A stretch of DNA of 64,000 bases from Methanoculleus horonobensis (GTDB taxonomy: Archaea; Halobacteriota; Methanomicrobia; Methanomicrobiales; Methanoculleaceae): contig NZ_BCNY01000013.1 of the NCBI RefSeq assembly GCF_001602375.1, positions 124,001 to 188,000 on the forward strand. Direction: 5' to 3'. The notes under the pieces are model-generated. The model saw only the letters and a program-made list of their open reading frames with translations, searched no databases and was not told the DNA's origin. The first letter of the stretch is position 1. Each line of letters starts with the position of its first letter. A program made the position numbers and the translations under genes. This document shows, piece by piece, positions 1 through 8,681 of the stretch.

Positions 1-518
1 CGGAGGTCGGTGAAGATGCCGCCCTGCACCGGCGCTGCCAGGTTCGCGTCGGGGAAGAGTGTCTGTGCCTCCCGGATCCGCTCCATCGTGACCGCGAGTT
101 CCCGTGCCGCCCTCTCATGCCCTGCGTCCGGCGGGGTGGGGATGTCCAGAGGGACGACGATGTCGCTTTTTATCGCCTGCTGGAACTCGAGCGTGTCCCG
201 GTTGCTCACCTCGACCTCCCCGTAGACGGAGAGCTGAAACGAGCCCGAGTCGGTCATGATGACGCCGTCGAAGTCGAGGACGCCGTGAAGCCCTTCCGCG
301 AGCGCCCGGTCGTGGAACTCGGTGCTCCGCCTGAAGATGTAGGCGTTCGTGATCAGCGCTTCGACACCCATCTCCCGCATCTCGCGGGGGGTGACCAGGG
401 GGAGGTGGGGATTGACAACGGGCAGGAGCGCGGGCGTCCGGACTGTTTTATCGTTCACCCTGAGTTTGCCGACCCTTCCCGCGATATCTTTGTGTATAAC
501 TTCAAAAGTAATTGCCAT
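1..518 (-). CDS. tgtA: archaeosine tRNA-guanine transglycosylase, N-terminal part (runs off the window)
   Basis: Swaps guanine-15 in the D-loop of tRNAs for preQ0, the first committed step of archaeosine formation in archaeal tRNA. Reading leftward from the ATG at 518, the first 172 residues translate without interruption to the window edge. They contain the TGT substrate-pocket motif MTDSGSFQL (Asp90), where archaeal enzymes have SGSFQ and bacterial queuosine enzymes SGGFQ, and a later stretch [10 protein letters not shown] typical of the TIM-barrel family. The C-terminal catalytic and PUA parts lie outside the window. It starts 5 bp after the AMMECR1 stop, so the two are probably co-transcribed. 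An ArcS-like partner for the next step of the pathway lies at 42.2 kb. Identification is from sequence recognition and is strong. Confidence 0.93.
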   Translation of the reverse strand, partial: MAITFEVIHKDIAGRVGKLRVNDKTVRTPALLPVVNPHLPLVTPREMREMGVEALITNAYIFRRSTEFHDRALAEGLHGVLDFDGVIMTDSGSFQLSVYGEVEVSNRDTLEFQQAIKSDIVVPLDIPTPPDAGHERAARELAVTMERIREAQTLFPDANLAAPVQGGIFTDL

Positions 519-523
519 TCGGA

Positions 524-1090
524 TTAAACCGCCTTTTCTTCGAATATCTGCCCCTCGAACGTCTGCACGGCGACATCGCCGCGTTTCCAGCACCCGGGCG
601 GAAGCCCCGCCTTGGCGCAGGTCTGGTCGAGGAACTCTCTGCTGCTCCAGCCGTACTCGGTCGGGACCTGCGGGAGGAGAAGACCTCCTCTCCCGAGGCC
701 GCTGACGATCAGGCCGTGCTTCCCGACTTCGACGTGGTCGAGGCGCTCCTCCGGCGGGCAGTCGAGCGTCAGGGGAAGCGTGAGCACCGTCACCTCGAGT
801 TCGAGGGCGTCGAGTTCCGACCGCGATACCGGCGGGAACCGGGGATCCTCGAGGGCCGCCGATGCTGCCGCCTCGACGATCGCGTCGCCGAGCGGTTTTA
901 CCGGGTACGGGAGGCCGATACAGCCTCGGAGGTGCCCCTGCCGCTTTATCGTGACGAAGACGCCGCGCTTCTCCCCAAAAATCTCCGGGAGATCGGGCTG
1001 CACCATCCGTTTGCCGTCGACGGCGTTCTCGACGGCGCTCCGTGCCAGTCGAACTGCCGTTCTGCCTTCTTCCGGGGTCAGCATTTCCAT
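524..1090 (-). CDS. AMMECR1 domain protein
   Basis: A 188-residue member of the AMMECR1 family (archaeal COG2078/TIGR00296), whose biochemical role is not established. The family signature LRGCIG is at residues 54-59, and the expected flanking blocks (VFVTIKR before, PRFPPV and TEYGWS after) are present. The reading frame is open for another 57 codons upstream, but that extension is low in similarity and overlaps the preceding gene, so the ATG at 1090 (or the one at 1084) is preferred. It sits between a pilin-like gene (29 bp upstream) and tgtA (5 bp downstream) on the same strand. The link to tRNA modification is contextual only. Confidence 0.88.
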   Translation of the reverse strand: MEMLTPEEGRTAVRLARSAVENAVDGKRMVQPDLPEIFGEKRGVFVTIKRQGHLRGCIGLPYPVKPLGDAIVEAAASAALEDPRFPPVSRSELDALELEVTVLTLPLTLDCPPEERLDHVEVGKHGLIVSGLGRGGLLLPQVPTEYGWSSREFLDQTCAKAGLPPGCWKRGDVAVQTFEGQIFEEKAV

Positions 1091-1119
1091 CAAAATGGGT
1101 TGTATGATATTGAATACTT

Positions 1120-1680
1120 TTAGTCTTTCTCGGGTGAAGAGGAAGCGGGAGCATCGAGAGAAGAGGTGACGGAACAGGGCACGTTGCCCTCGGGGCGCAC
1201 CAGAACGGTCAGGGTCTCGCCCGCGGGGATGGGCCGGTCGAGGCAGAGGCGGATCATGCACTCTTCCCCGGCACCGAGGAGGTTACCGCCCCCGGGCGTT
1301 GCCGCCGACCATGTCCCCGGTTCCGGGAGGAGGTCTTTGGACGGGGCGAGGATCTCGAGGTAACTCCCTGCCATGACCGTCACGGTGGCCCGGGCAAGGT
1401 CGACCGGATCGCCTTCCCCGGTATGGGCGACGCGGACGGCGACGGTATCGACGAAGGCCCCGGAGGGCCCCGGAACCGACGAGGAGCCGGTGACCCCCCC
1501 GACCGGTTCAAGACATGGTTCGCCTGCAGTGCAGACAGGATACATATTCGAGTCAAGCGTTGAGCCGCCGTTCATGCCGCCCACCCCGTACGAGACGAGC
1601 GAGAAGAGTGTGGTGACCGCGACGAACGCCGCAAAGATTGCCGCTAGCTCCAGGTGTGTATGAACTTCGTTTCCCCCCAT
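1120..1680 (-). CDS. pilin/archaellin-like exported protein
   Basis: A 186-residue protein with a single N-terminal hydrophobic helix (about residues 11-34, [19 protein letters not shown]) preceded by a short polar segment and followed by a Gly/Ser/Thr/Pro-rich beta-type domain with three to four Cys. This is the layout of archaellins and type IV pilin-like subunits. The usual basic residue and Gly before the cleavage site is not clear here (MGGNEVHTH), so assignment is tentative. A TATA box on the minus strand (1711-1719) lies about 32 bp before the ATG at 1680, supporting this start over the longer frame beginning at 1764. First gene of a probable operon with AMMECR1 and tgtA. Confidence 0.6.
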   Translation of the reverse strand: MGGNEVHTHLELAAIFAAFVAVTTLFSLVSYGVGGMNGGSTLDSNMYPVCTAGEPCLEPVGGVTGSSSVPGPSGAFVDTVAVRVAHTGEGDPVDLARATVTVMAGSYLEILAPSKDLLPEPGTWSAATPGGGNLLGAGEECMIRLCLDRPIPAGETLTVLVRPEGNVPCSVTSSLDAPASSSPEKD

Positions 1681-1710
1681 GGTAACGCCAATGGTAAGAC
1701 CCCGGAACCG

Positions 1711-1719
1711 GTATAAAAA
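1711..1719 (-). promoter_or_regulatory. TATA box of the pilin-like gene/AMMECR1/tgtA unit
   Basis: Minus-strand sequence GTTTTTATACC places a TATA element so that transcription would begin near 1689, about 9 nt before the ATG at 1680. Inferred from spacing only. Confidence 0.5.
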
Positions 1720-1818
1720 CGTATCTCCATCCAGGGTGTGCGCGGCTGAACGGGAAATGCCCACAAAATGGTTCTATTTCCGGCAGATCCGGGTGAACCC
1801 GGGCGGAGCACCCGTACG

Positions 1819-1828
1819 GGTATATACT
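1819..1828 (+). promoter_or_regulatory. TATA box of rnpB
   Basis: GGTATATACT about 25 bp upstream of the predicted 5' end of RNase P RNA at 1847/1848, the normal archaeal TATA-to-start distance. The P1 helix of the RNA begins where the promoter predicts the transcript start, so the two inferences support each other. Confidence 0.75.
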
Positions 1829-1847
1829 CCCGCGATGAATAGTATAG

Positions 1848-2194
1848 GGGAGAGGGAGAGTGCGGCCGACGGTGGCACATGCTTGTGCCGCTGAGGAAAG
1901 TCCTCCCACCAGCCAGACACGCAGCCGCATGCAAGTGCGGGTGGCGAGAGTCACGGCAATGACACAGAAACGACACGGCCCGCCGTCAGTGATGAAACGA
2001 TCGAGCCTCCGTCAGGAGGCGAGCGGCGCGGGTTTCCGCGCAACTCGTTGAACGCAGCGGCGGGAAACGATGAAACGGTGAATCCCTGCGGGTGCAAGCC
2101 AGAATCGGGCATATGGATCGTCTGGTATCCGCCCAGGTATGGCGCGTAGCTGAATGCCGCACCGAACAGAAGGAGGCTTACTCCTCCCACTCTT
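1848..2194 (+). ncRNA. rnpB: RNase P RNA
   Basis: Catalytic RNA that removes 5' leaders from pre-tRNAs. The universally conserved block GAGGAAAGTCC is at about 1893-1903, followed by ACAGAAA in the middle, and the 3' part has AGAAGGAGGCTTA near 2168. The two ends pair as helix P1: GGGAGAGU at the 5' end with ACUCCUCCC near the 3' end with one bulge, and the pairing extends outward through a mismatch. A TATA box sits about 25 bp upstream. The length of about 345 nt fits archaeal type A RNase P RNA. Ends are estimated from the P1 pairing. Overlapping ORFs in this stretch are not genes. Confidence 0.92.
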
Positions 2195-2234
2195 CACAAT
2201 CGCGAGCTCTTTTCAATAAAACCGTTATAGAGCC

Positions 2235-2495
2235 TCAGCCGCCCCGCGGTCTCAGGTCAATCTCTTCAAACGTCACGACGTGCGAATCGAAGACGTCGCC
2301 CCGCTCGTTTATGGAGATCTGGACGAAGATCTCGGCGGGTGCGTTCTCCATGGATACGACGTCGCCGTGCTCCGCCCTGACTTCGAAGCCGATGACCTCC
2401 AGTTCGCTCCGGACGGCGTCCCGGGTGTAGTAGGTCGAGAGGATATCCCTGACCTTCATAAGGACGGCCTGCTGTTCTTCCTCCGTTACAGCCAT
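2235..2495 (-). CDS. small conserved-looking acidic protein of unknown function
   Basis: An 86-residue soluble protein, acidic, with an N-terminal helix (EEEQQAVLMKVRDILSTYY) and a C-terminal half that looks like alternating beta strands (IFVQISINERGDVFDSHVV). No recognised domain. The ATG at 2495 is preferred over the longer frame from 2546 because a GGGAGGG Shine-Dalgarno-like run lies just before it and because the extension would overlap the promoter of the divergent HTH-CBS gene. Codon use and third-position GC match neighbouring genes, so I regard it as real. Function unknown. Confidence 0.65.
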   Translation of the reverse strand: MAVTEEEQQAVLMKVRDILSTYYTRDAVRSELEVIGFEVRAEHGDVVSMENAPAEIFVQISINERGDVFDSHVVTFEEIDLRPRGG

Positions 2496-2544
2496 ACCCT
2501 CCCATGCCCCCGGGGGTATATTAACCTCTCCGGTGCCCACAGGC

Positions 2545-2553
2545 AAATATATA
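2545..2553 (+). promoter_or_regulatory. TATA box of the HTH-CBS regulator
   Basis: AAATATATA centred near 2549 predicts initiation at about 2574-2576, only 3-5 nt before the ATG at 2579. No Shine-Dalgarno fits, so the mRNA is probably leaderless or nearly so. Confidence 0.65.
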
Positions 2554-2578
2554 CGTAAAAATTACCTTTAGTAATAAG

Positions 2579-3133
2579 ATGGAGATTCCCACCCCGGCGG
2601 AACTGCGGGAAAAAAGGCTCCGAATGGGCTTAAAGCAGGCTGATGTGGCCCGCATGGCTGGAATCAGCCAGTCCATGGTCGCGCGTATCGAGGCGGGCAG
2701 CGTTGACCCGAGGGTGAGCACGCTCGCCAAGATCGTGGACGTCCTGCGGGCAGCGGAGCACTCGGCAATCACGGCGGCAGACGTGATGCACACACCCGTA
2801 CTCTCCGTCGGCCCGGACGATTCCGTCGGCCGCGCTGTCGAGATCATGGGCACAAACGGTATCTCCCAGCTGCCGGTGCTCGATAACGAGGTTCCCGTCG
2901 GGTGCATATCCGAATCGGCGATCATGAACGCCATGGAGGAAGGAGGGCTCCACCAGACGCACCGGAAACTGGTGCGGGACTACCTGGAACCCGGGTTTCC
3001 GACGGTTCCCCCGTCGGCGCCGATCGATACGGTCGTTCACCTCCTGCACCACAGCCACGCGGTCGTCGTTATCGAGAAGGGGAAGGTGCAGGGCGTGATC
3101 ACCAAGCACGACCTGATATCGTTGATCACCTGA
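2579..3133 (+). CDS. XRE-type HTH regulator with two CBS domains
   Basis: A 184-residue predicted transcription regulator of the archaeal COG3620 type. Residues 7-60 form a cro/XRE helix-turn-helix (LKQADVARMAGISQSMVARI is the recognition region), and residues 65-184 form a tandem CBS pair, starting with VMHTPVLSV and ending with VQGVITKHDLISLI. CBS pairs bind adenosine nucleotides or related ligands, so DNA binding is likely coupled to energy or cofactor state (inference). The promoter suggests leaderless translation. It runs convergently into tpiA with only 2 bp between the two stop codons and diverges from the 86-residue gene upstream. Target genes are not evident from the sequence. Confidence 0.9.
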   Translation: MEIPTPAELREKRLRMGLKQADVARMAGISQSMVARIEAGSVDPRVSTLAKIVDVLRAAEHSAITAADVMHTPVLSVGPDDSVGRAVEIMGTNGISQLPVLDNEVPVGCISESAIMNAMEEGGLHQTHRKLVRDYLEPGFPTVPPSAPIDTVVHLLHHSHAVVVIEKGKVQGVITKHDLISLIT

Positions 3134-3135
3134 TT

Positions 3136-3804
3136 TTAGAGCAGCGAGACCAGGTCCCGGAGAACCGCTTCGGGATCCTCGGCCTTGACCACGCTTGAGG
3201 CGAGGAGAACGCCGCATGTCCCGAGGTCGACGGCGATCTTCACGCACTCGCCCGACTGGATGCCCGCCCCGGTCAGGACTTTCACGTCCGGGTTCACCGC
3301 CCGGACGGCGTTGACCGACCGCTCGATGATCCCCGGGTCGGCCTTCGAGACCGAGACGCCGCTCCCGATCAGTTCCGGTGGCTCGATTGCCACGTAGTCG
3401 GGCCGGAGGGCTGCGGCGGCGGCGCTCGTCGCGTCGTTGTTGGTGCAGACGACCGTCTCGAGGTGGAGCCTCCGGGCGCTCTCGACGCAGGCGTCGATAT
3501 CGGCCAGGGTGAGGCGGCGCTCGGAGTGGTTGATCAGGGTGCCCCGTGCGCCCGCCGACCGGACGGCTTCCGGAAGAATATGGCCGGTATGGGCACCGGG
3601 CGTAATCGCATCGATGTGCTGGGCGTAGACCGGGATCGCGTAGTGGTGGCTCATCGGGTGGAGCTCGGTGAAGACCGGCGCGATGCCGATGACGGCTCCG
3701 CTCTCTTTTGCCACGATCTCGGCCGCAGCGGCGATTCGGTGAGCGTTGCTGCCCATACCCTCCTGATAGGTCTTGAGATTGACCAGAATGAACGGGGAAT
3801 CCAT
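3136..3804 (-). CDS. tpiA: triose-phosphate isomerase, archaeal short form
   Basis: Interconverts glyceraldehyde 3-phosphate and dihydroxyacetone phosphate in gluconeogenesis/glycolysis. Catalytic residues are visible: Asn9 and Lys11 in VNLKTY, His93 in INHSERR, Glu141 in [11 protein letters not shown], and a phosphate-binding GAGI near the C-terminus. At 222 residues it has the archaeal length, shorter than the roughly 250 of bacterial enzymes. The ATG at 3804 is preferred over 3810 because GAGGT lies 7 nt before it; both remain possible. Three-carbon phosphates are also precursors of methylglyoxal and DKFP for the aromatic pathway encoded at 9.8-17.7 kb, although the genes are not linked transcriptionally. 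Confidence 0.95.
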   Translation of the reverse strand: MDSPFILVNLKTYQEGMGSNAHRIAAAAEIVAKESGAVIGIAPVFTELHPMSHHYAIPVYAQHIDAITPGAHTGHILPEAVRSAGARGTLINHSERRLTLADIDACVESARRLHLETVVCTNNDATSAAAAALRPDYVAIEPPELIGSGVSVSKADPGIIERSVNAVRAVNPDVKVLTGAGIQSGECVKIAVDLGTCGVLLASSVVKAEDPEAVLRDLVSLL

Positions 3805-3964
3805 ATTCATAACCTCATAACAAGTAGATACATACTATATTTCCTTTACAAGCATTCGAAAGACATTTGTGTAATTCATCACGGGGGTGATAATACCTAC
3901 GCACGATCTCGCTCACGGTGTTAAATCGTTAGATTAAACTCCCCATGCGATAAGCGTTTTTCAT

Positions 3965-4306
3965 ATGGGAAAAAAGTCTCATCATCATCACCACCATAGC
4001 AAAAAACGGAAACCGAGTCGCTCGACGCTCTCAAAAATTTACAGAAAGTTCGAACGGTTCTCAGCGCACCACCCCATTGCTTCAGCTGGTCTGTACCTCT
4101 TTGCCTCGCTTGTTCTCTTTAGAATCGCGCTCTTTGATCCTTCCTTCCGTATGCATACCCATCTCAATGAGTTCCATTTCTGGATTGCTGTCATAGCAAT
4201 GATCATGGTTTTCGTTGCGCTGTTATCGGTTCGCGCATGGTGGAAGCGGAAGGTACCGGATTTCCACATCAAAGGAACTGGCGATATGACATGGAAGAAC
4301 CGATAG
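3965..4306 (+). CDS. small membrane protein with a natural hexahistidine N-terminus
   Basis: A 113-residue protein of unknown function. Residues 6-11 are six consecutive histidines followed by a basic stretch (SKKRKPSRS), then two predicted membrane helices at about residues 39-56 and 70-90, and a short basic C-terminal tail. The His run could bind metal ions, but this is only inference. Base composition is clearly AT-richer than in neighbouring genes and codon use is less biased, suggesting a recent acquisition or lineage-specific gene. An AT-rich tract at 3932-3945 may hold the promoter. No family recognised. Confidence 0.6.
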   Translation: MGKKSHHHHHHSKKRKPSRSTLSKIYRKFERFSAHHPIASAGLYLFASLVLFRIALFDPSFRMHTHLNEFHFWIAVIAMIMVFVALLSVRAWWKRKVPDFHIKGTGDMTWKNR

Positions 4307-4427
4307 ATGTTGATGAGAATATTCCCAAACTTCCTCTTTCAATACAGATAGTTCGCATAAAAACTGTAGCTAAGTTGGAACTGTAAGATTGTGTTCACAG
4401 ACCTCCCGATTACGGAGTTCTGTCGGC

Positions 4428-4571
4428 TATCGCCACGCACTGCCCCCGCCCCCCGGGGCGGGGGAGGAGGCCGGAGGCCGGGTGGAGTGGGGGTTACAGG
4501 AATCCCTTAGTGGTGAGACAGGGGAGAGGGATGCTCCCCCCTCCCCGTCAGCCCCTCCCCACATGGCGATA
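4428..4571 (+). repeat. intergenic GC-rich repeat, copy A (terminal inverted repeat TATCGCCA/TGGCGATA)
   Basis: First of six related elements in the window. It begins TATCGCCACGCACTGCCCCC, contains two strong hairpins (GCCCC..GGGGC near the left end and GGGAG..CTCCC near the right end) and a conserved right block CCGTCAGCCCCTCCCC, and ends TGGCGATA, the exact reverse complement of its first 8 bases. It has no coding potential of its own. It lies between two same-strand ORFs in the 441-bp gap 4307-4747. The rest of that gap holds an inverted repeat GGAAC-N11-GTTCC at 4682-4702 upstream of the next gene and nothing else I recognise. Confidence 0.85.
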
Positions 4572-4747
4572 CCGGGATAAGATCCGTTCTACATTCTGGC
4601 TTCTACTACAGATCAAGTGGGAAAAAACTTCATACTGCGTTCCGATCACGATAAAACAAAGTTTTGCAGACCTTTCTGGGAGGAACCCTGTAAAATAGTT
4701 CCATCTAGAAAGAAAATGCTTATCTGTACATGACGTAAGGGAGTCGT

Positions 4748-5083
4748 ATGGATCGGGCTGTGTATATAAGGTTTAACCAAGATTCTATCTCAGTAGAAAC
4801 AGTTGCGCCGAAATTTCATCAGATAAAAGAGATATCCGAGCAGATGAGGACATTAATCGGCTTCTTTCTTGGAAGAAATGAGATCGCTGGCCTGGTGAAG
4901 AAGTCGGATGGAAATGTATATGCACGAATTAAAGGTGAGATTGATCACACGCACCTTATGGAACAATATGAAGAAATTCGTTTAAACTGGTTGAATTTGA
5001 TTGATTCTCCGGAAACAGGGTTATCCAGTTCCGAGTGCGAATGGTGTAAAGAACAGCTTGGCATGATCCGCTTAGTCGAGTAG
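4748..5083 (+). CDS. hypothetical protein in an AT-rich patch
   Basis: A 111-residue soluble protein without a recognised domain. It is predicted to be mostly helical, with a CEWC pair near residues 97-100 that could bind metal or form a disulfide. GGGAG lies 8 nt before the ATG at 4748. Its AT-rich codon use differs from the surrounding genes and resembles the ORF at 3965-4306, so the two together with repeat copy A form a compositional island. An inverted repeat GGAAC-N11-GTTCC about 45 bp upstream may be an operator. Function unknown. Confidence 0.55.
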   Translation: MDRAVYIRFNQDSISVETVAPKFHQIKEISEQMRTLIGFFLGRNEIAGLVKKSDGNVYARIKGEIDHTHLMEQYEEIRLNWLNLIDSPETGLSSSECEWCKEQLGMIRLVE

Positions 5084-5170
5084 TTTTTCACGTTCTCTGG
5101 AGATTAAAAAAAACTGTGTGCCTAGATTCCTCGCGGATGATTCCGGCACAAGTTCTCTTCGTAACCAGCC

Positions 5171-7702
5171 TCACTCCTCTATCCCCCTGACAAAGTGCCC
5201 GCCGGTGATGCCGCCGAGTGCCCGCCGTTTCACCTCGTCCTTGAGCGCGGAAAGCATGCCGGGGTCTCCTCGTCCTGCAGCGTCGATCCCCGCCCGGTAG
5301 ATCCCGGCCATATCCCCGGCATAGCGGGCCCCCCGTCCCCGTGCGTCGATGGCGACGGCATCGATCCCCATCCCTGCGATCCGGGGGAGGCGATCGATGA
5401 GAGAGGTCTCGACGGCGTTTGCGATATACGTCCGCCCCTCGTTGTCGCACCGGAGCGGGAAGACGCGGTTTCTTCCGTCCTGGAGGCCCAGGAACCGGCC
5501 GCCGGGCTCTTTTCCGGTGACTGCCGCCGCGAGCCTGTCCTCGGTCACCATCGCCTCGACGTTGCCCTGCACCAGCACCTCGAGTTCGGGGGTATCCCCG
5601 GCCAGGGCCGCAAGCCCGGCAAGGTCGTCGGCCGGGAGTTCGGGGGAGGCCGTACACCGCAGGAAGAGCGGCGCGAGTTCCGCGGCGGCGCGGTGGTTCC
5701 AGAGGTTCAGCCCGGCGGCGCCGTAGAGCGCCATCCGGGGTTCGGCCCGCCGCACCGCGTCCGCTGCGCCCGTCCCGCTCACCATCACCCCGCGGACGCC
5801 CGCATGGTAGAGCGACGGGAGGAGTGGGGCTGCAGCGTCGAGGAAGGTGCGCCGGGTGATCGACGGCCATTTCCAGACGAGATCCGCTCCTGCCTCCCGG
5901 CAGACGGCGGCGGCCTCCTCGAGGAGGCCGGGAACGGAGACCTCCAGGTAGACGGTGCGGGCGCCGCCCCGGACGGCGGCCTCTGCCTCTTCGAGGGTAC
6001 TGGTGTAGACCGAGACCGACGGAAGCCGTTCTTCTCTTCCCGATCCCGCCGGCCGCTCCAGCCCGGCGATGGCCTTCCCGGCCCGTTCCCGCGCAGCATG
6101 CACCGCATCCTCCCCGGGACGCCGTGCGGCGAGCACCGCCTCCCCGACTCTCTCCAGGAATGCTCGCCGGACCCGGTTCAACTCGCCAAGCGGCGCGAAG
6201 AGCCCGCCGGGGTAGCGGAGCGTCAGGTTCCGGATCGCAAACGGCGTCCCCCCGGTCTTTGTCAGCTGCTCCGCAATCTGCTCTTCGATGAGCGGCCGGC
6301 TCCGTGCCGGCTCCATCACGAGGTCGGAGCGGTAGCGCACCCGGAGCGGTTCGCCGCCGTCCGGGTCGACGACCGCCTCGAGGTCGGGCGTCCCATCCTC
6401 CCAGACGACCGTCACGTCGAGCGGCAGTGGTTGCAGGGGCCTTTCCAGGATCCGCTTCGTCCGCTCCTCGAGATCCGCGCTCTTCGTCAGGAAGACCCGG
6501 GCGCCGGGATCGACGGGTGCAGGGACGGAGAGCCGCACCGTGCCGGAGCGGACGGCGGGGGTGCCGCGGACGACCGCTCCTGCGTCGCGGTCGGGGTCGT
6601 CGGTGCAGAAGGCGAGCCCGTCACCGGAACGCGGCACGAGATCGCCCGTAAGGCGCACGGTCGCCTCCCGCCTCCGCGAGTCGTAACCGGTGACCGTGCC
6701 GAGCGGGAGACCCCGGTTCCCGGGCCGGTCGCGGGCCATGATCTCGCGGGCGCCGAGGATGTAGCCCTCCGTGAACTCCCGGTTGAACGCAAGCGCAAGG
6801 TCGCGCATATCCTCCCGCGAGGGCGACCAGTCTTCCCCGGCGGCGATCGCGTCGAGAGCACGCCGGTAGATGGCCGTCACCGTGGCAACGTACTCCACCG
6901 AGCGCATCCTCCCCTCTATCTTGAGCGAAGCCACCGGCGCACGTGCAAGAACGTCGAGGCGGGGATATACCGAGAGATCCCGGGTCGAGAGCAGGTAACG
7001 GTCATCTCCGGGCACGGCACGGAGGTTCCTCGGGCGCCCGTACTCATCCGTCCCGGCGGCCATGAGCCGATAGGGCTTCCGGCAGGGCTGGGCGCACATC
7101 CCGCGGTTCCCGCTCCGTCCCCCGATGACCGAGGAGAGGAGGCACTGGCCCGAGTAGCAGTAGCAGAGCGCCCCGTGAGCGAAGACCTCGATCCCGATCC
7201 CCCGCGCTCCGGCATCGGCCGCGATATCCTCGATCTCGGATAGGGTAAGCTCCCGGGCGAGCACCGCGCGGGAGAACCCCTCCCGTGCCGCTCGCGCCAC
7301 GCCCTCCCGGTTGTGGATCGCCATCTGGGTCGAGGCGTGGAGTATGAGGTCCGGGACGATCTCCCGGGCAAGCGCCGCCACCCCGAGGTCCTGCACCAGG
7401 ACGGCGTCGACCCCGATCTCGTAGAGGTGGAGGAGGTAGCGAGCGACGTCGGGGAGTTCGGCGTCCCGGACGAGGACGTTTACGGTGACGTAGACCCTGA
7501 CACCGTGGAGGTGCGCGTAACCGACGGCTGATTCGAGTTCCTCGTCGGAGAAGTTCGCCGCGTAGTGCCTGGCTCCGAACCGCCGGCCGGCAAGGTAGAC
7601 GGCATCGGCACCGGCGGCAACCGCTGCGGCCAGGGCCTCCGGCGACCCGGCCGGAGCAAGCAGTTCCGGCAACACGGACGTCTTATGGTGATCGTGCGGC
7701 AT
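5171..7702 (-). CDS. U32-family peptidase/RNA hydroxylation-type protein, long form
   Basis: An 843-residue member of the collagenase-like U32 family (COG0826) with a long C-terminal extension of the DUF3656 type. The N-terminal TIM-barrel half begins PELLAPAGSPEAL and carries the family Cys cluster: Cys180, Cys187, Cys203 and Cys207 in LCYCYSGQC and GMCAQPCRKPY. Bacterial U32 proteins such as RlhA and TrhP are needed for hydroxylation of 23S rRNA or tRNA bases, and the Cys residues are thought to hold an Fe-S cluster, so an RNA-modification role is more likely than proteolysis here (inference). A TATA box at 7730-7737 implies a leader of only about 6 nt. Monocistronic, divergent from proC. 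Confidence 0.88.
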   Translation of the reverse strand: MPHDHHKTSVLPELLAPAGSPEALAAAVAAGADAVYLAGRRFGARHYAANFSDEELESAVGYAHLHGVRVYVTVNVLVRDAELPDVARYLLHLYEIGVDAVLVQDLGVAALAREIVPDLILHASTQMAIHNREGVARAAREGFSRAVLARELTLSEIEDIAADAGARGIGIEVFAHGALCYCYSGQCLLSSVIGGRSGNRGMCAQPCRKPYRLMAAGTDEYGRPRNLRAVPGDDRYLLSTRDLSVYPRLDVLARAPVASLKIEGRMRSVEYVATVTAIYRRALDAIAAGEDWSPSREDMRDLALAFNREFTEGYILGAREIMARDRPGNRGLPLGTVTGYDSRRREATVRLTGDLVPRSGDGLAFCTDDPDRDAGAVVRGTPAVRSGTVRLSVPAPVDPGARVFLTKSADLEERTKRILERPLQPLPLDVTVVWEDGTPDLEAVVDPDGGEPLRVRYRSDLVMEPARSRPLIEEQIAEQLTKTGGTPFAIRNLTLRYPGGLFAPLGELNRVRRAFLERVGEAVLAARRPGEDAVHAARERAGKAIAGLERPAGSGREERLPSVSVYTSTLEEAEAAVRGGARTVYLEVSVPGLLEEAAAVCREAGADLVWKWPSITRRTFLDAAAPLLPSLYHAGVRGVMVSGTGAADAVRRAEPRMALYGAAGLNLWNHRAAAELAPLFLRCTASPELPADDLAGLAALAGDTPELEVLVQGNVEAMVTEDRLAAAVTGKEPGGRFLGLQDGRNRVFPLRCDNEGRTYIANAVETSLIDRLPRIAGMGIDAVAIDARGRGARYAGDMAGIYRAGIDAAGRGDPGMLSALKDEVKRRALGGITGGHFVRGIEE

Positions 7703-7729
7703 CTGTTCCGTACCGTTCGCTCTGGCGGC

Positions 7730-7737
7730 CTATATAC
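7730..7737 (-). promoter_or_regulatory. TATA box of the U32 gene
   Basis: Minus-strand GGTATATAG centred near 7733 predicts initiation at about 7708, close to the ATG at 7702. No Shine-Dalgarno is visible. Confidence 0.6.
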
Positions 7738-7799
7738 CCACCCCGGATGAAGCGGGTATCCTTTTTGGGCAGGAGAACGATCTGGAGAGGGGCTATTGT

Positions 7800-8600
7800 A
7801 TGGATTGCACAGGAATTATCGGCTACGGGCACATGGGCGGCATGCTGGTGAACGGATTTCTCTCGTCCGGTGTGCTCGGCATCGATGAGGTCGTGGTTAC
7901 GTCCAGGAGCCGGGAGAGCCGGGATGCATGCGCCGCAGCGTGGCCGGGCATCGGCATCGCTAGAGCGAACAGGGAACTCGCCCGGCGGTGCCGCACGATC
8001 GTCCTCGCCGTCAGGCCGCAGGAGATAGAAGAAGTCCTCCGCGAGATCGTCCCCGTGATGGACGGTGACGAGCATATCGTCTCGCTCGCCGCAGGCATCA
8101 GCCTCGCGGAGCTTGAGGGGACGTTTTCGGGTTCGGTCACCCGGGTCGTTCCCACGATCACCTCCACGGTCGGGCGGGGGACGACGCTTATCTGCCACGG
8201 GCGGCAGGTGGGCATGCACGACGCTCGCCGGGTGGAGGGGCTCTTCTCGTCCATCGGGAACGTTATGCTCGTCGGCGAGGAAGAACTCCCGGCGGCCACC
8301 ATACTCTCGAGCTGCGGGCCGGGGCTGCTCGCCGCCATCATCGAGGAATTTGCGGCCGCAACAGTCCGTGCGAGCGGTCTTACGCCGGTTCAGGCACTTG
8401 GCCTCGCAACGGAGACGGCGGCGGCTACGGCCGCCTACCTCCGGGAGACCGGCGAGACCCCCGGCGATCTGGTCGGGCGGGTCGCGACCGGCGGCGGCGT
8501 CACGGAGGTCGGTGTCAGGGGGCTCCGGGAACGGCTGCCGGAAGTCTTCGACGAGGCGGTCGCTGCCATGCTGGAACGCTACGGTACGGTGGGGAAGTGA
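7800..8600 (+). CDS. proC: pyrroline-5-carboxylate reductase
   Basis: NAD(P)H-dependent reduction of 1-pyrroline-5-carboxylate to proline. The 266-residue protein has the dinucleotide-binding motif GYGHMG at residues 8-13, the central VRPQEIEEVL and SLAAGISLAELE blocks, and the C-terminal dimerisation region with SSCGPGLLAAIIEE and GGGVTEVGVRGL, close to the usual SGSGPAY and PGGTT blocks. The substitutions in the last two blocks leave room for a related imine reductase, but proC is the best call. A GGAGAGGGG Shine-Dalgarno precedes the ATG. aroD follows 81 bp downstream on the same strand but has its own TATA-like element. Confidence 0.85.
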   Translation: MDCTGIIGYGHMGGMLVNGFLSSGVLGIDEVVVTSRSRESRDACAAAWPGIGIARANRELARRCRTIVLAVRPQEIEEVLREIVPVMDGDEHIVSLAAGISLAELEGTFSGSVTRVVPTITSTVGRGTTLICHGRQVGMHDARRVEGLFSSIGNVMLVGEEELPAATILSSCGPGLLAAIIEEFAAATVRASGLTPVQALGLATETAAATAAYLRETGETPGDLVGRVATGGGVTEVGVRGLRERLPEVFDEAVAAMLERYGTVGK

Positions 8601-8681
8601 CGGCAGGCCGGAACTCCTCCCGATCTCCGGGCGACCGGAGGCAGACTTTTAAGTGATAGGGCGGGAATACATCCGGTAACT

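Noticed and set aside
5195-7243. A 682-codon plus-strand frame opposite the U32 gene
   Set aside because: Antisense shadow without recognisable domains; the U32 protein on the other strand has clear family motifs.
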